Source of the DNA: an uncultured Flaviramulus sp. | GTDB lineage: Bacteria; Bacteroidota; Bacteroidia; Flavobacteriales; Flavobacteriaceae | Direction of reading: 5' to 3' | Assembly: GCA_947501105.1 (NCBI GenBank) | Contig: CANMUP010000001.1 | Location: 744,001-808,000, forward strand | DNA length: 64,000 nucleotides | In this document: positions 32,899 through 41,483 of the stretch, piece by piece | Layout: the number at the start of each line of letters is the position of its first letter | How positions within the stretch are numbered: the stretch's first letter is position 1 | Made by a program: the position numbers and the translations under genes | The notes under the pieces: model-generated | The model's input: only the letters and a program-made list of their open reading frames with translations | What the model was told of the DNA's origin: nothing | Database searches by the model: none

Positions 32899-33576
32899 TT
32901 AAGCTATTGCCATAGTAGCTATACTAATTTTTATATTCCCAACTTGGTTTAAAACATTTATACAGGCTTCTAAAGTTGCACCTGTTGTAATAATGTCGTC
33001 AACTAATAAAATATGCTTATTTTCAATAGCATCCATGTTTTTAAGTGCAAATAATTCATTACTGTTGGTCCATCGGGTAAAACGGCTTTTCGTGGTTTGT
33101 GATTTTGTATTTGTAATCTTAACCAAAGCATCATCGTTATATTCTGCATCTATAATTTTTGCAATTTGCTGGCCAAATTTAGCAACTTGGTTAAAACCGC
33201 GTTTTTTCAATTTCTTTTTGTGCAATGGTACAGGAATAACTATGTCAATGGTATTGTACGCTTCAATATCTTTTAATTCGCTACCAAGCCAATTGCCTAA
33301 AACAAATCCAATGTTTTCATAGCCTTTGTATTTTAATCCGTGAATAAGTTGTTGTACCAATCCCTTCTTTTCAAACCTAAAAAGAGCAGTTCCGTTTTCA
33401 ACTTTTGCACGGCCATAAAGGACTTTTTTAACAACATCATTATTATCAAAATGAAAATTAGTAACTGGCAAATCATGTCTGCAATCAATACAAATAGTAT
33501 CGGCATTATCATTTAGTAAATTAAGACAAGCATAACATACTTTAGGAAAGAATAAATTAACTATCGGCTTGAACAT
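32899..33576 (-). CDS. comF: ComF family phosphoribosyltransferase-like protein
   Basis: 225 residues. An N-terminal four-Cys zinc site (C14, C17, C29, C32 in VCYACL and TICIDC) is followed by the PRTase-like domain, with KKLKKRGFNQVAKFG (the ComF signature) and the PRPP-binding loop LLVDDIITTGAT at about 191-202. ComF proteins are linked to DNA uptake and transformation. A truncated second copy lies at 37889-38075, so part of this gene has been duplicated (offset of exactly 4560 bases). The intact copy lies upstream of the accessory block. Confidence 0.93.
   Translation of the reverse strand: MFKPIVNLFFPKVCYACLNLLNDNADTICIDCRHDLPVTNFHFDNNDVVKKVLYGRAKVENGTALFRFEKKGLVQQLIHGLKYKGYENIGFVLGNWLGSELKDIEAYNTIDIVIPVPLHKKKLKKRGFNQVAKFGQQIAKIIDAEYNDDALVKITNTKSQTTKSRFTRWTNSNELFALKNMDAIENKHILLVDDIITTGATLEACINVLNQVGNIKISIATMAIA
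33329..33515 (-). repeat. comF segment duplicated at 37889-38075
   Basis: This 187-base block of comF aligns without gaps to 37889-38075. I count about 15 mismatches, so roughly 92% identity. Confidence 0.85.
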
Positions 33577-33740
33577 TTATTTAAAAGTAATATGTGCTGT
33601 AAACTTAATTAAAAATTACTAATTAGTAACCTTTTAGTCTGGACGGGACATCAGAACTAGTTGTTATATGTCTAACTATCAATTATTTAAGAAATGACCC
33701 ATTAAGACCCACCTGTTTTGGGTAGGTGTATTAATAGATA

Positions 33741-33748
33741 TAGTTTTG
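33741..33748 (+). promoter_or_regulatory. promoter of the two-component operon (-33 TTTG, -7 TAGTTTTG)
   Basis: TAGTTTTG at 33741-33748 has a TTTG at 33717-33720, spacing 20 bases. This is the best -33/-7 pair in the window. The ATG follows at 33762. Confidence 0.55.
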
Positions 33749-33761
33749 TACTTTAGCTTTA

Positions 33762-35624
33762 ATGCGAGCTATATTTCTAATATTATTTTTCTTATCATTA
33801 ATTACAAGTTCTGGGCAATCTAAATGTCGATGTGCAATATTTGATAACCAAGCACAGGATTATGTTCACTTTCTATCAGATTCAATTAAGATTTTTCAAT
33901 ACACAAAAGGTCTAAAAACATCTCTCAATCAAGTTTGTGTTTTTCAAGCACTAGATATAGAATTTAGATATTATTTTTCACAGAAGCTTAATAATCAAGC
34001 ATTTATTAGAATAGAAGAACAAGAAAATATTATTGAAGCTATAAATTGTAATGATACCCTTTTAAATCAATTATATATTAATAAGGCTAATTATTATATG
34101 CTCATTAATGATTTAGAAAATCTATCTGATTTTGCTTTTAAAGCATTGCATGAGAGTGAGCGGCTAAATAATAAAAACATTGAATTAAGATCTCTTAAAG
34201 CAGTAATCTACCTTTTTATGAGATTAGATAGAGATGCTGAAAATTGGGTATATATTAAGCGTGCCAGGGATTTAATTCTAAGGCTAAATGACAATAAAAA
34301 TAAAGCTTCAGAATATATCTGGTTAGCATATGAATTTGAAAACCAATATTTAGAAACTGGTAGAACATCATTAATAGATTCCAGTCTGATTTATGCCAAA
34401 GCAGCCAAAATTAATGCTAAAAAATATTCTTTAAACCGAGAATTAGCTCAATCGTTTAGAGCTCATGAAGCGGTAGCTTACCACAAGGGAGAACCCAAAA
34501 ACGCATTAAAGCACATTGACTCTGGCATTTATTATGGAAAATTAACGAAAGGAGTTTTTAATCTCTCACCTTTTTATATAGCAAAAGCTTGGGATTTAGT
34601 AGATCTTGGAAGACTTAATGATGCTAGCAAATGTATTGACACCTCTTTAGCAGTAGATAATAAAAGAGATTTAGGCTTTTCAGCCAATGTATGGTATGAA
34701 GCTAAAGAAGTTTACGGTATAACAGGAGATACGGCAAAGGCTTATAATAGCTATAAAACATACACGAAACTAAAAGATAGTATTCTGACTATAGAACGTA
34801 TTAAATCTGCTAATGAAGTTGAAGCTAAATATAAAAGTCAATTAAAGGACTCAAAAATTAAAAACCTAACATTTCTACTCATTATTGCAATCACAATTAC
34901 TCTTACAAGTTTTTTATTTTTTAACATTATACGTTTACGAAAAGCTAGGGCAAAAGATAAAGCCATTAAAAAAGCTTATGAAAAGCAGGTGATTTTAGAA
35001 AAAGAGCTCACCAATGTACGTAATAACATTGCCAAAGATTTTCATGATGATTTAGGTAATAAACTAGCTAAAATAACAGTTTTGTCAGATTTAATGACAG
35101 TTAAAGACAAATCAAAGGTAGAGCTCAAAAAAGCATTGAACACAATAAAATTAGATGCTAATGAGCTGTTTAGAGACACTAAAGACTTCATGTTTTCCCT
35201 TAAATCTGAAAGTGACAATTTGGAAGAGATAGTAACTTATCTAACTGATTTCGGTACTGAATTCTTTAATGATTTAGACATAGACTTTTCACTAAACACT
35301 AATATTGTACAAAGCATAAAATTACCAAGTTATTGGAATCGACAAGTAATACTTATTTTCAAAGAGGCCATGACTAATGCAGCAAAACATTCTAAATGTT
35401 CGGAAGTAATTTTAGAATTCAACTATTCAAATCAAGTACTACATATTAATTTAAAAGATAATGGTATTGGATTCAATTATAATATAAATGCAAAAAGAGG
35501 GCTTTTAAATATGAAACAGCGTGCCATATCCATTAAGGCTAAACTTATAATTACGTCAAAACCAAATAGCACGATAGTTCAACTTAAATACCTGCTACCT
35601 AAAACAGGTAGTTCAATTGTTTAA
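33762..35624 (+). CDS. NarL-type sensor histidine kinase with a TPR-like periplasmic region
   Basis: 620 residues. A signal peptide (about 1-19) is followed by some 330 residues of helical repeats that resemble TPRs (KAKAWDLVDLGRLNDASKCID near 270-290), a membrane helix at about 368-388, and a HisKA_3 kinase core: NNIAKDFHDDLGNKLAK with His428, ATPase blocks FKEAMTNAAKHSKC and DNGIGFNY. This TPR-HK layout is frequent in Bacteroidota. The response regulator follows after about 25 bases. The gene lies in the block between comF and its truncated copy, so it is probably a later arrival. Confidence 0.9.
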   Translation: MRAIFLILFFLSLITSSGQSKCRCAIFDNQAQDYVHFLSDSIKIFQYTKGLKTSLNQVCVFQALDIEFRYYFSQKLNNQAFIRIEEQENIIEAINCNDTLLNQLYINKANYYMLINDLENLSDFAFKALHESERLNNKNIELRSLKAVIYLFMRLDRDAENWVYIKRARDLILRLNDNKNKASEYIWLAYEFENQYLETGRTSLIDSSLIYAKAAKINAKKYSLNRELAQSFRAHEAVAYHKGEPKNALKHIDSGIYYGKLTKGVFNLSPFYIAKAWDLVDLGRLNDASKCIDTSLAVDNKRDLGFSANVWYEAKEVYGITGDTAKAYNSYKTYTKLKDSILTIERIKSANEVEAKYKSQLKDSKIKNLTFLLIIAITITLTSFLFFNIIRLRKARAKDKAIKKAYEKQVILEKELTNVRNNIAKDFHDDLGNKLAKITVLSDLMTVKDKSKVELKKALNTIKLDANELFRDTKDFMFSLKSESDNLEEIVTYLTDFGTEFFNDLDIDFSLNTNIVQSIKLPSYWNRQVILIFKEAMTNAAKHSKCSEVILEFNYSNQVLHINLKDNGIGFNYNINAKRGLLNMKQRAISIKAKLIITSKPNSTIVQLKYLLPKTGSSIV

Positions 35625-35648
35625 AGTTTGTTATAATTTGCAAAACAT

Positions 35649-36275
35649 ATGTATAATAAAACTAGAATTGTAATTATTGAAGATAATAAAGAACTAAGCA
35701 AAATATTTGTTGAAGTACTAAATAATACTGAACATTTAAATGTTGTTTCTTCTTATACTAATTGTGAAGACGCATTAACGTATTTAAATGATGATAAGCC
35801 AGAAATAGTATTGATGGATATTGATCTTCCTGGAATAAATGGAATTCAAGGCACTAAACTCTTAAAGAAAATTAAACCAAAAATTAAAGTTATTATTGTT
35901 ACTGTGTTTGAAAATTCAAAAACAGTGTTTGAAGCTTTATGTGCAGGAGCAATTGGATATCTCACTAAAAATGCAACGTCCATCAAACTTATTAATGCTA
36001 TAGATGAAGTAATTTCTGGTGGAGCTCCAATGAGTATGAATATTGCTAAAATGGTCGTGCAGTCGTTTCAAAAAGCTCCAAGTTCAATCCTAACTTCTAG
36101 AGAAACAGAAGTCCTTTCAATGCTAGCAAAAGGAAGTGGTATTAAATCTATAGCAATAAATTTAAAAATTAGTCCTAATACTATTAAATACCATGTGAAA
36201 AACATTTATGATAAACTACAGGTGCATAATCGTGAAGACGCCATTAAAAAGGCTTCTGAAAACAGATATATCTAA
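35649..36275 (+). CDS. LuxR/NarL-family response regulator
   Basis: 208 residues. Receiver domain (1-125) with acidic pair EDN (11-13), phospho-acceptor Asp57 (LMDIDLP) and switch Lys in YLTKNATS. The C-terminal LuxR helix-turn-helix (about 143-205) has LTSRETEVLSMLAKGSGIKSIAINLKISPNTIKYHVKNIY. Its partner is the upstream kinase gene. The T9SS beta-propeller gene follows with its own -7 box, and may be a target. Confidence 0.93.
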   Translation: MYNKTRIVIIEDNKELSKIFVEVLNNTEHLNVVSSYTNCEDALTYLNDDKPEIVLMDIDLPGINGIQGTKLLKKIKPKIKVIIVTVFENSKTVFEALCAGAIGYLTKNATSIKLINAIDEVISGGAPMSMNIAKMVVQSFQKAPSSILTSRETEVLSMLAKGSGIKSIAINLKISPNTIKYHVKNIYDKLQVHNREDAIKKASENRYI

Positions 36276-36321
36276 TTCTCTCCTACCCAATTAAGGTAGT
36301 ACAATCCAACCCTTTCATAAC

Positions 36322-36329
36322 TATTTTTG
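36322..36329 (+). promoter_or_regulatory. putative promoter -7 box (TATTTTTG) of the T9SS propeller gene
   Basis: TATTTTTG lies 26 bases before the ATG at 36356. It falls between the response regulator and the propeller gene. Confidence 0.45.
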
Positions 36330-36355
36330 GTTAAATAATTTAAACCAAATTTATT

Positions 36356-37774
36356 ATGAAACAATTACTACTTTTATTATTAATACCCTTTATAGGATTT
36401 TCTCAATGGGCTCAAATAGGGATTGATATTGATGGAGAAGACGCAGCAAATTATTCGGGATCTTCTATAGGTTTAAACAATGATGGTACTATTGTAGCTA
36501 TTGGCTCTCCAGGAGCAAATGTCAATCAAATTGGAGCAGTTAGAGTTTATCAAAATAGTTCAGGAAGTTGGGGGAAAGTTGGTACAGACTTAAATGGTGT
36601 GACTTTAGGTGATCGGTTTGGTTCATCTGTAAGTTTAAGTGCAGATGGAATGATACTAGCCATTGGCATCCCTTCAACACCCTCACTAAATCAAATTGGT
36701 AAAGTTAAAGTATATGAAAACATTGGGAATAGTTGGGTACAATTAGGTTCAGATATAGTTGGAATAGTTCAAAACGGAGAATTTGGTTATTCCTTATCTT
36801 TAAGTAATGATGGAACTAGATTAGCTATTGGAGAAGTTGGAGGTGGCACATCAAACTCTGGAGTGATTAGGGTTTATGAACTCTCTTCAGGAAACTGGAT
36901 CCAATTAGGTTCGGATATAATTGGAAGTGATCCTGGTTCAAAATTTTTCTTCGGGAGATCTGTTTGTATTAGTGGTGATGGAACCAAAGTTGCAGGAAAT
37001 GCATCAGACCTTGGTGGAAATTCATATTTTAAAGCAGTTGCATTAGTAAGTGGTAATTGGGTGCCATTTGGTGCAGATATTCCAGTTTCTGTTAGTACGT
37101 CTCCCAACGCTATAAGCTTAAGTGATGATGGAGTAGTATTAGCCATTGGTGAATCACTAGCTGTTAGTACTGGTAGGGTTAAAGTTTACGTTAACTTCCT
37201 CGGTAATTGGATACAAGGTGGGGCTACACTAATAGGAGCATCCTCCAATGATCAATTTGGCTGGTCAGTAAGTTTAAATAATGATGGGACTTTAATCTCG
37301 ATTGGCGCAAGAAAACCTAGCGGAACAGGTTATGCTCGTATTTATAAAAACATCTCAAGTGTTTGGACACAAATAGGTTCCGATATTGTGGGAGAATCAT
37401 CTGGTGATGAATGTGGTGCTGCAGTTAGCTTAAGTGGAGATGGTTCCATAGTTGCAGTAGGAGCTCCATTAAACCCTGGTGGTAATCCACAAGCTGGACA
37501 TGTAAGAGTTTTTCAAGATTCTTCTTTAGGAGCAAATCTTTTTGGTTTAACTAGTGAGTTAAATCTATTTCCTAACCCAACAAGTCAAGGGTTCACTATT
37601 AAAACTTTCAATACAATTGATCAAATATCTATTTATAATCTGCAAGGAAAACTTATAAAAACATTTAATTCTGAACAAAAAGAATATGATATAAATGAAC
37701 TATCAAACGGATTATATTTTGTTAATATTAGCTCTAAAAATAAAAAGGTAACTAAAAAACTTATAAAACAATAA
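36356..37774 (+). CDS. secreted beta-propeller-type protein with T9SS type A sorting domain
   Basis: 472 residues. A signal peptide (about 1-17) is followed by at least seven similar ~55-residue repeats with the pattern WxQIGxDIxGxxxxDxFGxSVSLSxDGxxLAIGxP (for example starting near 19, 77, 132 and 320), resembling FG-GAP/integrin-like propeller blades. The C-terminal ~75 residues (SELNLFPNPTSQGFTIKTFN, ISIYNLQGKLIKTF, LSNGLYFVNI) are a T9SS type A sorting domain. The product should be exported by the type IX system and held at or released from the surface. It is adjacent to a two-component system in the duplicated block. Confidence 0.88.
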   Translation: MKQLLLLLLIPFIGFSQWAQIGIDIDGEDAANYSGSSIGLNNDGTIVAIGSPGANVNQIGAVRVYQNSSGSWGKVGTDLNGVTLGDRFGSSVSLSADGMILAIGIPSTPSLNQIGKVKVYENIGNSWVQLGSDIVGIVQNGEFGYSLSLSNDGTRLAIGEVGGGTSNSGVIRVYELSSGNWIQLGSDIIGSDPGSKFFFGRSVCISGDGTKVAGNASDLGGNSYFKAVALVSGNWVPFGADIPVSVSTSPNAISLSDDGVVLAIGESLAVSTGRVKVYVNFLGNWIQGGATLIGASSNDQFGWSVSLNNDGTLISIGARKPSGTGYARIYKNISSVWTQIGSDIVGESSGDECGAAVSLSGDGSIVAVGAPLNPGGNPQAGHVRVFQDSSLGANLFGLTSELNLFPNPTSQGFTIKTFNTIDQISIYNLQGKLIKTFNSEQKEYDINELSNGLYFVNISSKNKKVTKKLIKQ

Positions 37775-37888
37775 TGATTCATTTTATCGAAAAATACAAG
37801 CTTGAATTATTTTTAATTGTATTCTATTGTTTGACATTTTATTTGACATACACTTTGCTTAAACACTAGTTAGGTAGAAGTTACAATC

Positions 37889-38075
37889 TATTTTAATCTA
37901 TGGATAAGTTGCTGCGTCAATCCTTTTTTTTCAAACCTAAAAAGAGCAGTTCCGTTTTCAACTTTTGCATGGCCATAAAGTACTTTTTTAACAGCATTAT
38001 TATCATCAAAATGAAAATTAGTAACTGGCAAATCATGTCTGCAATCAATACAAATAGTATCGGCATTATAATTTA
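37889..38075 (-). pseudogene. comF: truncated comF copy
   Basis: The minus strand here encodes NADTICIDCRHDLPVTNFHFD and VKKVLYGHAKVENGTALFRF, corresponding to residues 24-84 of the intact ComF at 32899-33576. The fragment lacks the first Cys pair, the PRTase domain and the stop. It aligns with 33329-33515 without gaps, offset 4560 bases. It lies just upstream of glyS. Confidence 0.88.
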
Positions 38076-38151
38076 AAATCTGTTTCAATAAAAATTTTAT
38101 AAAATTTCAGAATAAATATCCAATGTATAGTACTGAATTTAAACGGTTTTT

Positions 38152-38159
38152 TATTTTTG
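38152..38159 (+). promoter_or_regulatory. putative glyS promoter -7 box (TATTTTTG)
   Basis: TATTTTTG ends four bases before the glyS ATG at 38164, so transcription may begin at or right beside the start codon, giving a leaderless mRNA. Confidence 0.35.
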
Positions 38160-38163
38160 CACC

Positions 38164-39705
38164 ATGGCAAATCAAGATGATAAATTTAAGAAGGTAATTT
38201 CGCATGCAAAGGAATATGGATATGTGTTTCAGAGTAGTGAAATTTATGATGGATTAAGTGCAGTTTACGACTATGCACAAAATGGAGCAGAGTTAAAGAA
38301 AAATATACGCGACTATTGGTGGAAAGCCATGGTGCAAATGAATGAAAATATAGTAGGTATTGATGCCGCTATATTTATGCACCCAACCACTTGGAAAGCT
38401 TCTGGACATGTTGATGCGTTTAACGACCCTTTAATTGATAATAAAGATTCTAAAAAACGCTATCGAGCTGATGTTTTAATTGAAGACTATTGTGCTAAAA
38501 TTGAGGCTAAAATAGATAAAGAGGTTAAAAAAGCAGCAAAACGTTTTGGTGATGCTTTTAATAAAGAAGAGTTTGTTTCTACTAACGGACGTGTTGTTGG
38601 GTATCAAGAAAAAATTAAAGCTACGCTATCGCGGATGGCAAAATCTTTAGAAAATGAAGACTTAGCTGATGTTAAAGCTCTAATTGAAGAATTAGAAATT
38701 GCAGACCCGTTAACAGGAAGTAAAAACTGGACAGATGTTAAGCAATTTAATTTAATGTTTGGAACCAAACTTGGTGCCTCTGCTGAAAGTGCGATGGATT
38801 TATATTTACGTCCAGAAACTGCTCAAGGTATTTTTGTAAACTTTTTAAATGTGCAAAAAACGGGAAGAATGAAAATTCCGTTTGGAATTGCGCAAACTGG
38901 TAAAGCCTTTAGAAATGAGATTGTAGCAAGGCAATTTATTTTTAGAATGCGTGAGTTTGAACAAATGGAAATGCAGTTTTTTATAAAACCAGGAACTCAG
39001 CAAAAATGGTACGAGCATTGGAAAGAAACTAGAATGAAATGGCATTTATCTTTAGGAATGGGTGCAGATAATTACCGTTTTCATGACCATGAAAAATTAG
39101 CACATTATGCTGATGCAGCTTCAGATATTGAATTTAAATTCCCATTTGGTTTTAAAGAATTAGAAGGTATTCATTCAAGAACCGATTTCGATTTAAAAGC
39201 ACATGAGGAACATTCTGGAAAGAAATTACAGTATTTCGATCATGAAGAAAATGCAAGTTATACGCCTTACGTGTTAGAAACTTCAATTGGTTTGGACCGT
39301 ATGTTTTTAGCAGTGTTCTCAAATTCTTTACAAGAAGAGGCATTAGAAAATGGAACAACACGAACAGTATTAAAATTACCAAGTGTTTTAGCCCCAGTAA
39401 AAGCAGCCATTTTACCTTTAGTTAAAAAAGACGGATTACCAGAAATAGCTCGTAAAATTGTAGAAGATTTGAAATGGGATTTTAATGTAATATATGATGA
39501 AAAAGATGCGGTTGGAAGACGTTATAGAAGACAAGACGCCAACGGAACACCATTTTGTATTACTGTTGATCATGATACCACAGAAGATAACACCGTAACT
39601 ATTCGTCATAGAGACTCTATGGAACAAGAGCGTGTTAAGATTGAAGATTTACGTCATATTATTAAGCAAGAAGTAGATGTGCGTTCTTGGTTAATGAAGA
39701 TGTAG
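38164..39705 (+). CDS. glyS: glycine--tRNA ligase (homodimeric, class II)
   Basis: 513 residues. Class II motifs are recognisable: motif 1 in the SAMDLYLRPETAQGIFVNF region (about 217-237), motif 2 near AFRNEIVARQFIFRMREFEQMEMQFF (about 251-276), and motif 3 in YVLETSIGLDRMFLAVFSN (about 372-390). This is the alpha2 dimeric form typical of Bacteroidota and archaea-like enzymes. A C-terminal anticodon-binding domain follows (LAPVKAAILPLVKKDGLP). It is followed by a strong bidirectional terminator shared with the barrel gene. Confidence 0.97.
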   Translation: MANQDDKFKKVISHAKEYGYVFQSSEIYDGLSAVYDYAQNGAELKKNIRDYWWKAMVQMNENIVGIDAAIFMHPTTWKASGHVDAFNDPLIDNKDSKKRYRADVLIEDYCAKIEAKIDKEVKKAAKRFGDAFNKEEFVSTNGRVVGYQEKIKATLSRMAKSLENEDLADVKALIEELEIADPLTGSKNWTDVKQFNLMFGTKLGASAESAMDLYLRPETAQGIFVNFLNVQKTGRMKIPFGIAQTGKAFRNEIVARQFIFRMREFEQMEMQFFIKPGTQQKWYEHWKETRMKWHLSLGMGADNYRFHDHEKLAHYADAASDIEFKFPFGFKELEGIHSRTDFDLKAHEEHSGKKLQYFDHEENASYTPYVLETSIGLDRMFLAVFSNSLQEEALENGTTRTVLKLPSVLAPVKAAILPLVKKDGLPEIARKIVEDLKWDFNVIYDEKDAVGRRYRRQDANGTPFCITVDHDTTEDNTVTIRHRDSMEQERVKIEDLRHIIKQEVDVRSWLMKM

Positions 39706-39736
39706 TTCTTTACAATACTAGAATATTTATATCAAA

Positions 39737-39766
39737 CAAAAACCCAAGCTAAAGCTTGGGTTTTTG
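39737..39766. terminator. bidirectional intrinsic terminator
   Basis: AACCCAAGCT (39741-39750) and AGCTTGGGTT (39753-39762) form a 10-bp stem with A and T flanks on both sides. It serves glyS and the convergent barrel gene. Confidence 0.85.
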
Positions 39767-39773
39767 TTATTTA

Positions 39774-40322
39774 TTAGAACCTATAACCAACACTAATACC
39801 TATTTTGCCAATAATTTCGTAATCGTACCTGTCATTATTGAATAGGTTTCTTCCAAAGCCTAAGTTTAGTTCTCCAATAAATCCACTATTAGTAATCCAT
39901 TTTCCACCTAAACCAATTCCTAAAGCAAAATCAGTAATATTTTCTTCTTGTAGAACGGTATCAAATCCATCACTAGAAAGTCTGTAATCATTTGTAGAAT
40001 TTAACATTCCAAACCCTTCCACAAAGAAACCTGCGGCATATTTATTACCAAAATAAAAACGATAGTAAGGTGAAATATAGTAGTTAATATCATCATTTAC
40101 GTCATCATCAAAAGGGAGAAATACATTTAAACCAAAAGCTGACTCTTCGTTAATAGTTCGTTCGTATGTAACATCAAAAGCACCAAGAACAAGGTAAAGA
40201 CCATTGAGTTTAAATTCATTAAAATTTTCAGAAGAAATGTTTTCATCATTTGTTTCTTCTTGAGAGAATGAAGATGTAGATAATAAAATTGCGACTAGTA
40301 ATAGTAAGTAAGCTTTTTTCAT
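39774..40322 (-). CDS. outer-membrane beta-barrel protein
   Basis: 182 residues. A signal peptide (about 1-20, ending SSFSQ) is followed by alternating amphipathic strands (NGLYLVLGAFDVTYERT, YYISPYYRFYFGN, FFVEGFGM, DFALGIGLGGKWITN, GKIGISVGYRF) ending in Phe, as expected for a small eight-stranded barrel. It resembles DUF3575-like porins in layout. It may be a structural or adhesion-related outer-membrane protein. It converges on glyS with a shared terminator. Confidence 0.8.
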   Translation of the reverse strand: MKKAYLLLLVAILLSTSSFSQEETNDENISSENFNEFKLNGLYLVLGAFDVTYERTINEESAFGLNVFLPFDDDVNDDINYYISPYYRFYFGNKYAAGFFVEGFGMLNSTNDYRLSSDGFDTVLQEENITDFALGIGLGGKWITNSGFIGELNLGFGRNLFNNDRYDYEIIGKIGISVGYRF

Positions 40323-40417
40323 AAGATTATGTTTTTTAAATTGATTTGGTTATTTTTTACAATAACCATTCCAAGAATAAATAAAACCTTATAATAAATT
40401 TGACTAAAAAATATTTT

Positions 40418-40888
40418 TTATATACTTATCTGTCTATCAATTTGTTGGTCTAAAGAAATAAAAGTTTCGGTACGTGAAACACCAGAAATTGATTGAATTT
40501 CTCTATTTAATAAATGCATTAAGTGTTCATTGTCTTTACACAATATTTTAATAAAAACACTCCAGTTACCAGTAGTGTAATGACACTCTAAAACCTCAGG
40601 TATTTTTTTAAGTTGTTTAACAGCTTCAGGATTACTGATGGCCTTATCTAAATAAATACCAATAAAAGCCATAGTAGTATAGCCCAACACTTTTGGGTTG
40701 ATTACAAATTTAGAGCCTGAAATTAATCCAGATTTTTCTAGTTTACGCAAGCGTTGGTGAATGGCAGCTCCAGAAATGCCAACATTTCTGGCTATTTCCA
40801 GAATTGGAGTTCGAGCATCTCCCATTAAAGCTCTAAGTATCTTTTTATCAATACCATCAATGTGTATGTTTTGATTTATAACTTTCAT
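40418..40888 (-). CDS. Lrp/AsnC family transcriptional regulator
   Basis: 156 residues. An N-terminal winged helix (IDKKILRALMGDARTPILEIARNVGISGAAIHQRLRKLEKSGLI, about 15-58) is followed by the RAM ligand-binding domain (FVINPKVLGYTTMAFIGIYL, then EVLECHYTTGNWSVFIKILCKD). This is the usual Lrp layout, sensing an amino acid. It lies upstream of the cassette-like unit, on the opposite strand. Ancestrally it may have been the neighbour of saccharopine dehydrogenase, whose substrate lysine could be the effector, but that is inference. Confidence 0.93.
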   Translation of the reverse strand: MKVINQNIHIDGIDKKILRALMGDARTPILEIARNVGISGAAIHQRLRKLEKSGLISGSKFVINPKVLGYTTMAFIGIYLDKAISNPEAVKQLKKIPEVLECHYTTGNWSVFIKILCKDNEHLMHLLNREIQSISGVSRTETFISLDQQIDRQISI

Positions 40889-41015
40889 TTGGTTTTTGAA
40901 TTATTTATAAAACATAAAAGTAAGAATTTGATTTTATATTGAAACTATTTTTTATGAAAACGCCTTGAGAACAAATGGGGTTGATAGCTTGACTTTGTTA
41001 GAAAAAATGTCGAAA

Positions 41016-41027
41016 TTCGTTTAACGT
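41016..41027. repeat. left arm of a 12-bp inverted repeat bounding the 41-42 kb unit
   Basis: TTCGTTTAACGT here is the exact reverse complement of ACGTTAAACGAA at 42105-42116. The pair bounds a unit of about 1.1 kb that contains two small ORFs. Confidence 0.55.
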
Positions 41028-41069
41028 TTTATATTAAACATTAAAACGGATTCATATACTTAAAAAACA

Positions 41070-41105
41070 TTAGAATTAGAATTAGAATTAGAATTAGAAT
41101 TAGGA
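41070..41105 (+). repeat. TTAGAA hexanucleotide microsatellite
   Basis: Five exact TTAGAA units followed by a variant TTAGGA end immediately before the ATG at 41106. The upstream frame has a stop, so the repeat lies in the 5' untranslated region. Change in copy number would alter spacing and not the reading frame. Confidence 0.85.
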
Positions 41106-41474
41106 ATGGGAATATTTTCGTTTTTCAAAAAAAGCAAAAAAGATAAAAGCAGTTTAGAGCCAGAATCTAAATGGAAAGTGAAATTTATTGGAACAACTAT
41201 TAAGGCTACTGATTATGATGGAATTGAGAGTTCAATAGAAATAAGCGGAATACATCAAATAATTATAGAGACTAACGATTCTGGCCCTTGGGGAACTGAT
41301 GTATGGTGGAGAATATTATCGAATAGTGGAGTTTTGTCTGTTCCTGGAGGTGCAAGCGGAGAATCTGAAATGTTAGAAAATTTTCAACGCTTTCCGAATT
41401 TTGATAATGGACAGTTAATTAAAGCAATGGGTTCGACTGAAAATGCTGAATTCATTGTTTGGAAAAATCAATAA
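41106..41474 (+). CDS. small conserved protein of unknown function in a cassette-like unit
   Basis: 122 residues. A basic N-terminus (FSFFKKSKKDKSSLEPE) is followed by a compact domain with KFIGTTIKATDYDG, IHQIIIETNDSGPWGTDVWWRI and SVPGGASGESEMLENFQRFPNFDN, ending AEFIVWKN. I recall similar small proteins of unknown function in Bacteroidota, sometimes adjacent to immunity-type genes, but I cannot name a family. No signal peptide is present. It starts directly after a microsatellite and precedes a TPR membrane protein by nine bases; the two probably form one transcript. Confidence 0.7.
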   Translation: MGIFSFFKKSKKDKSSLEPESKWKVKFIGTTIKATDYDGIESSIEISGIHQIIIETNDSGPWGTDVWWRILSNSGVLSVPGGASGESEMLENFQRFPNFDNGQLIKAMGSTENAEFIVWKNQ

Positions 41475-41483
41475 TAAAAATAT

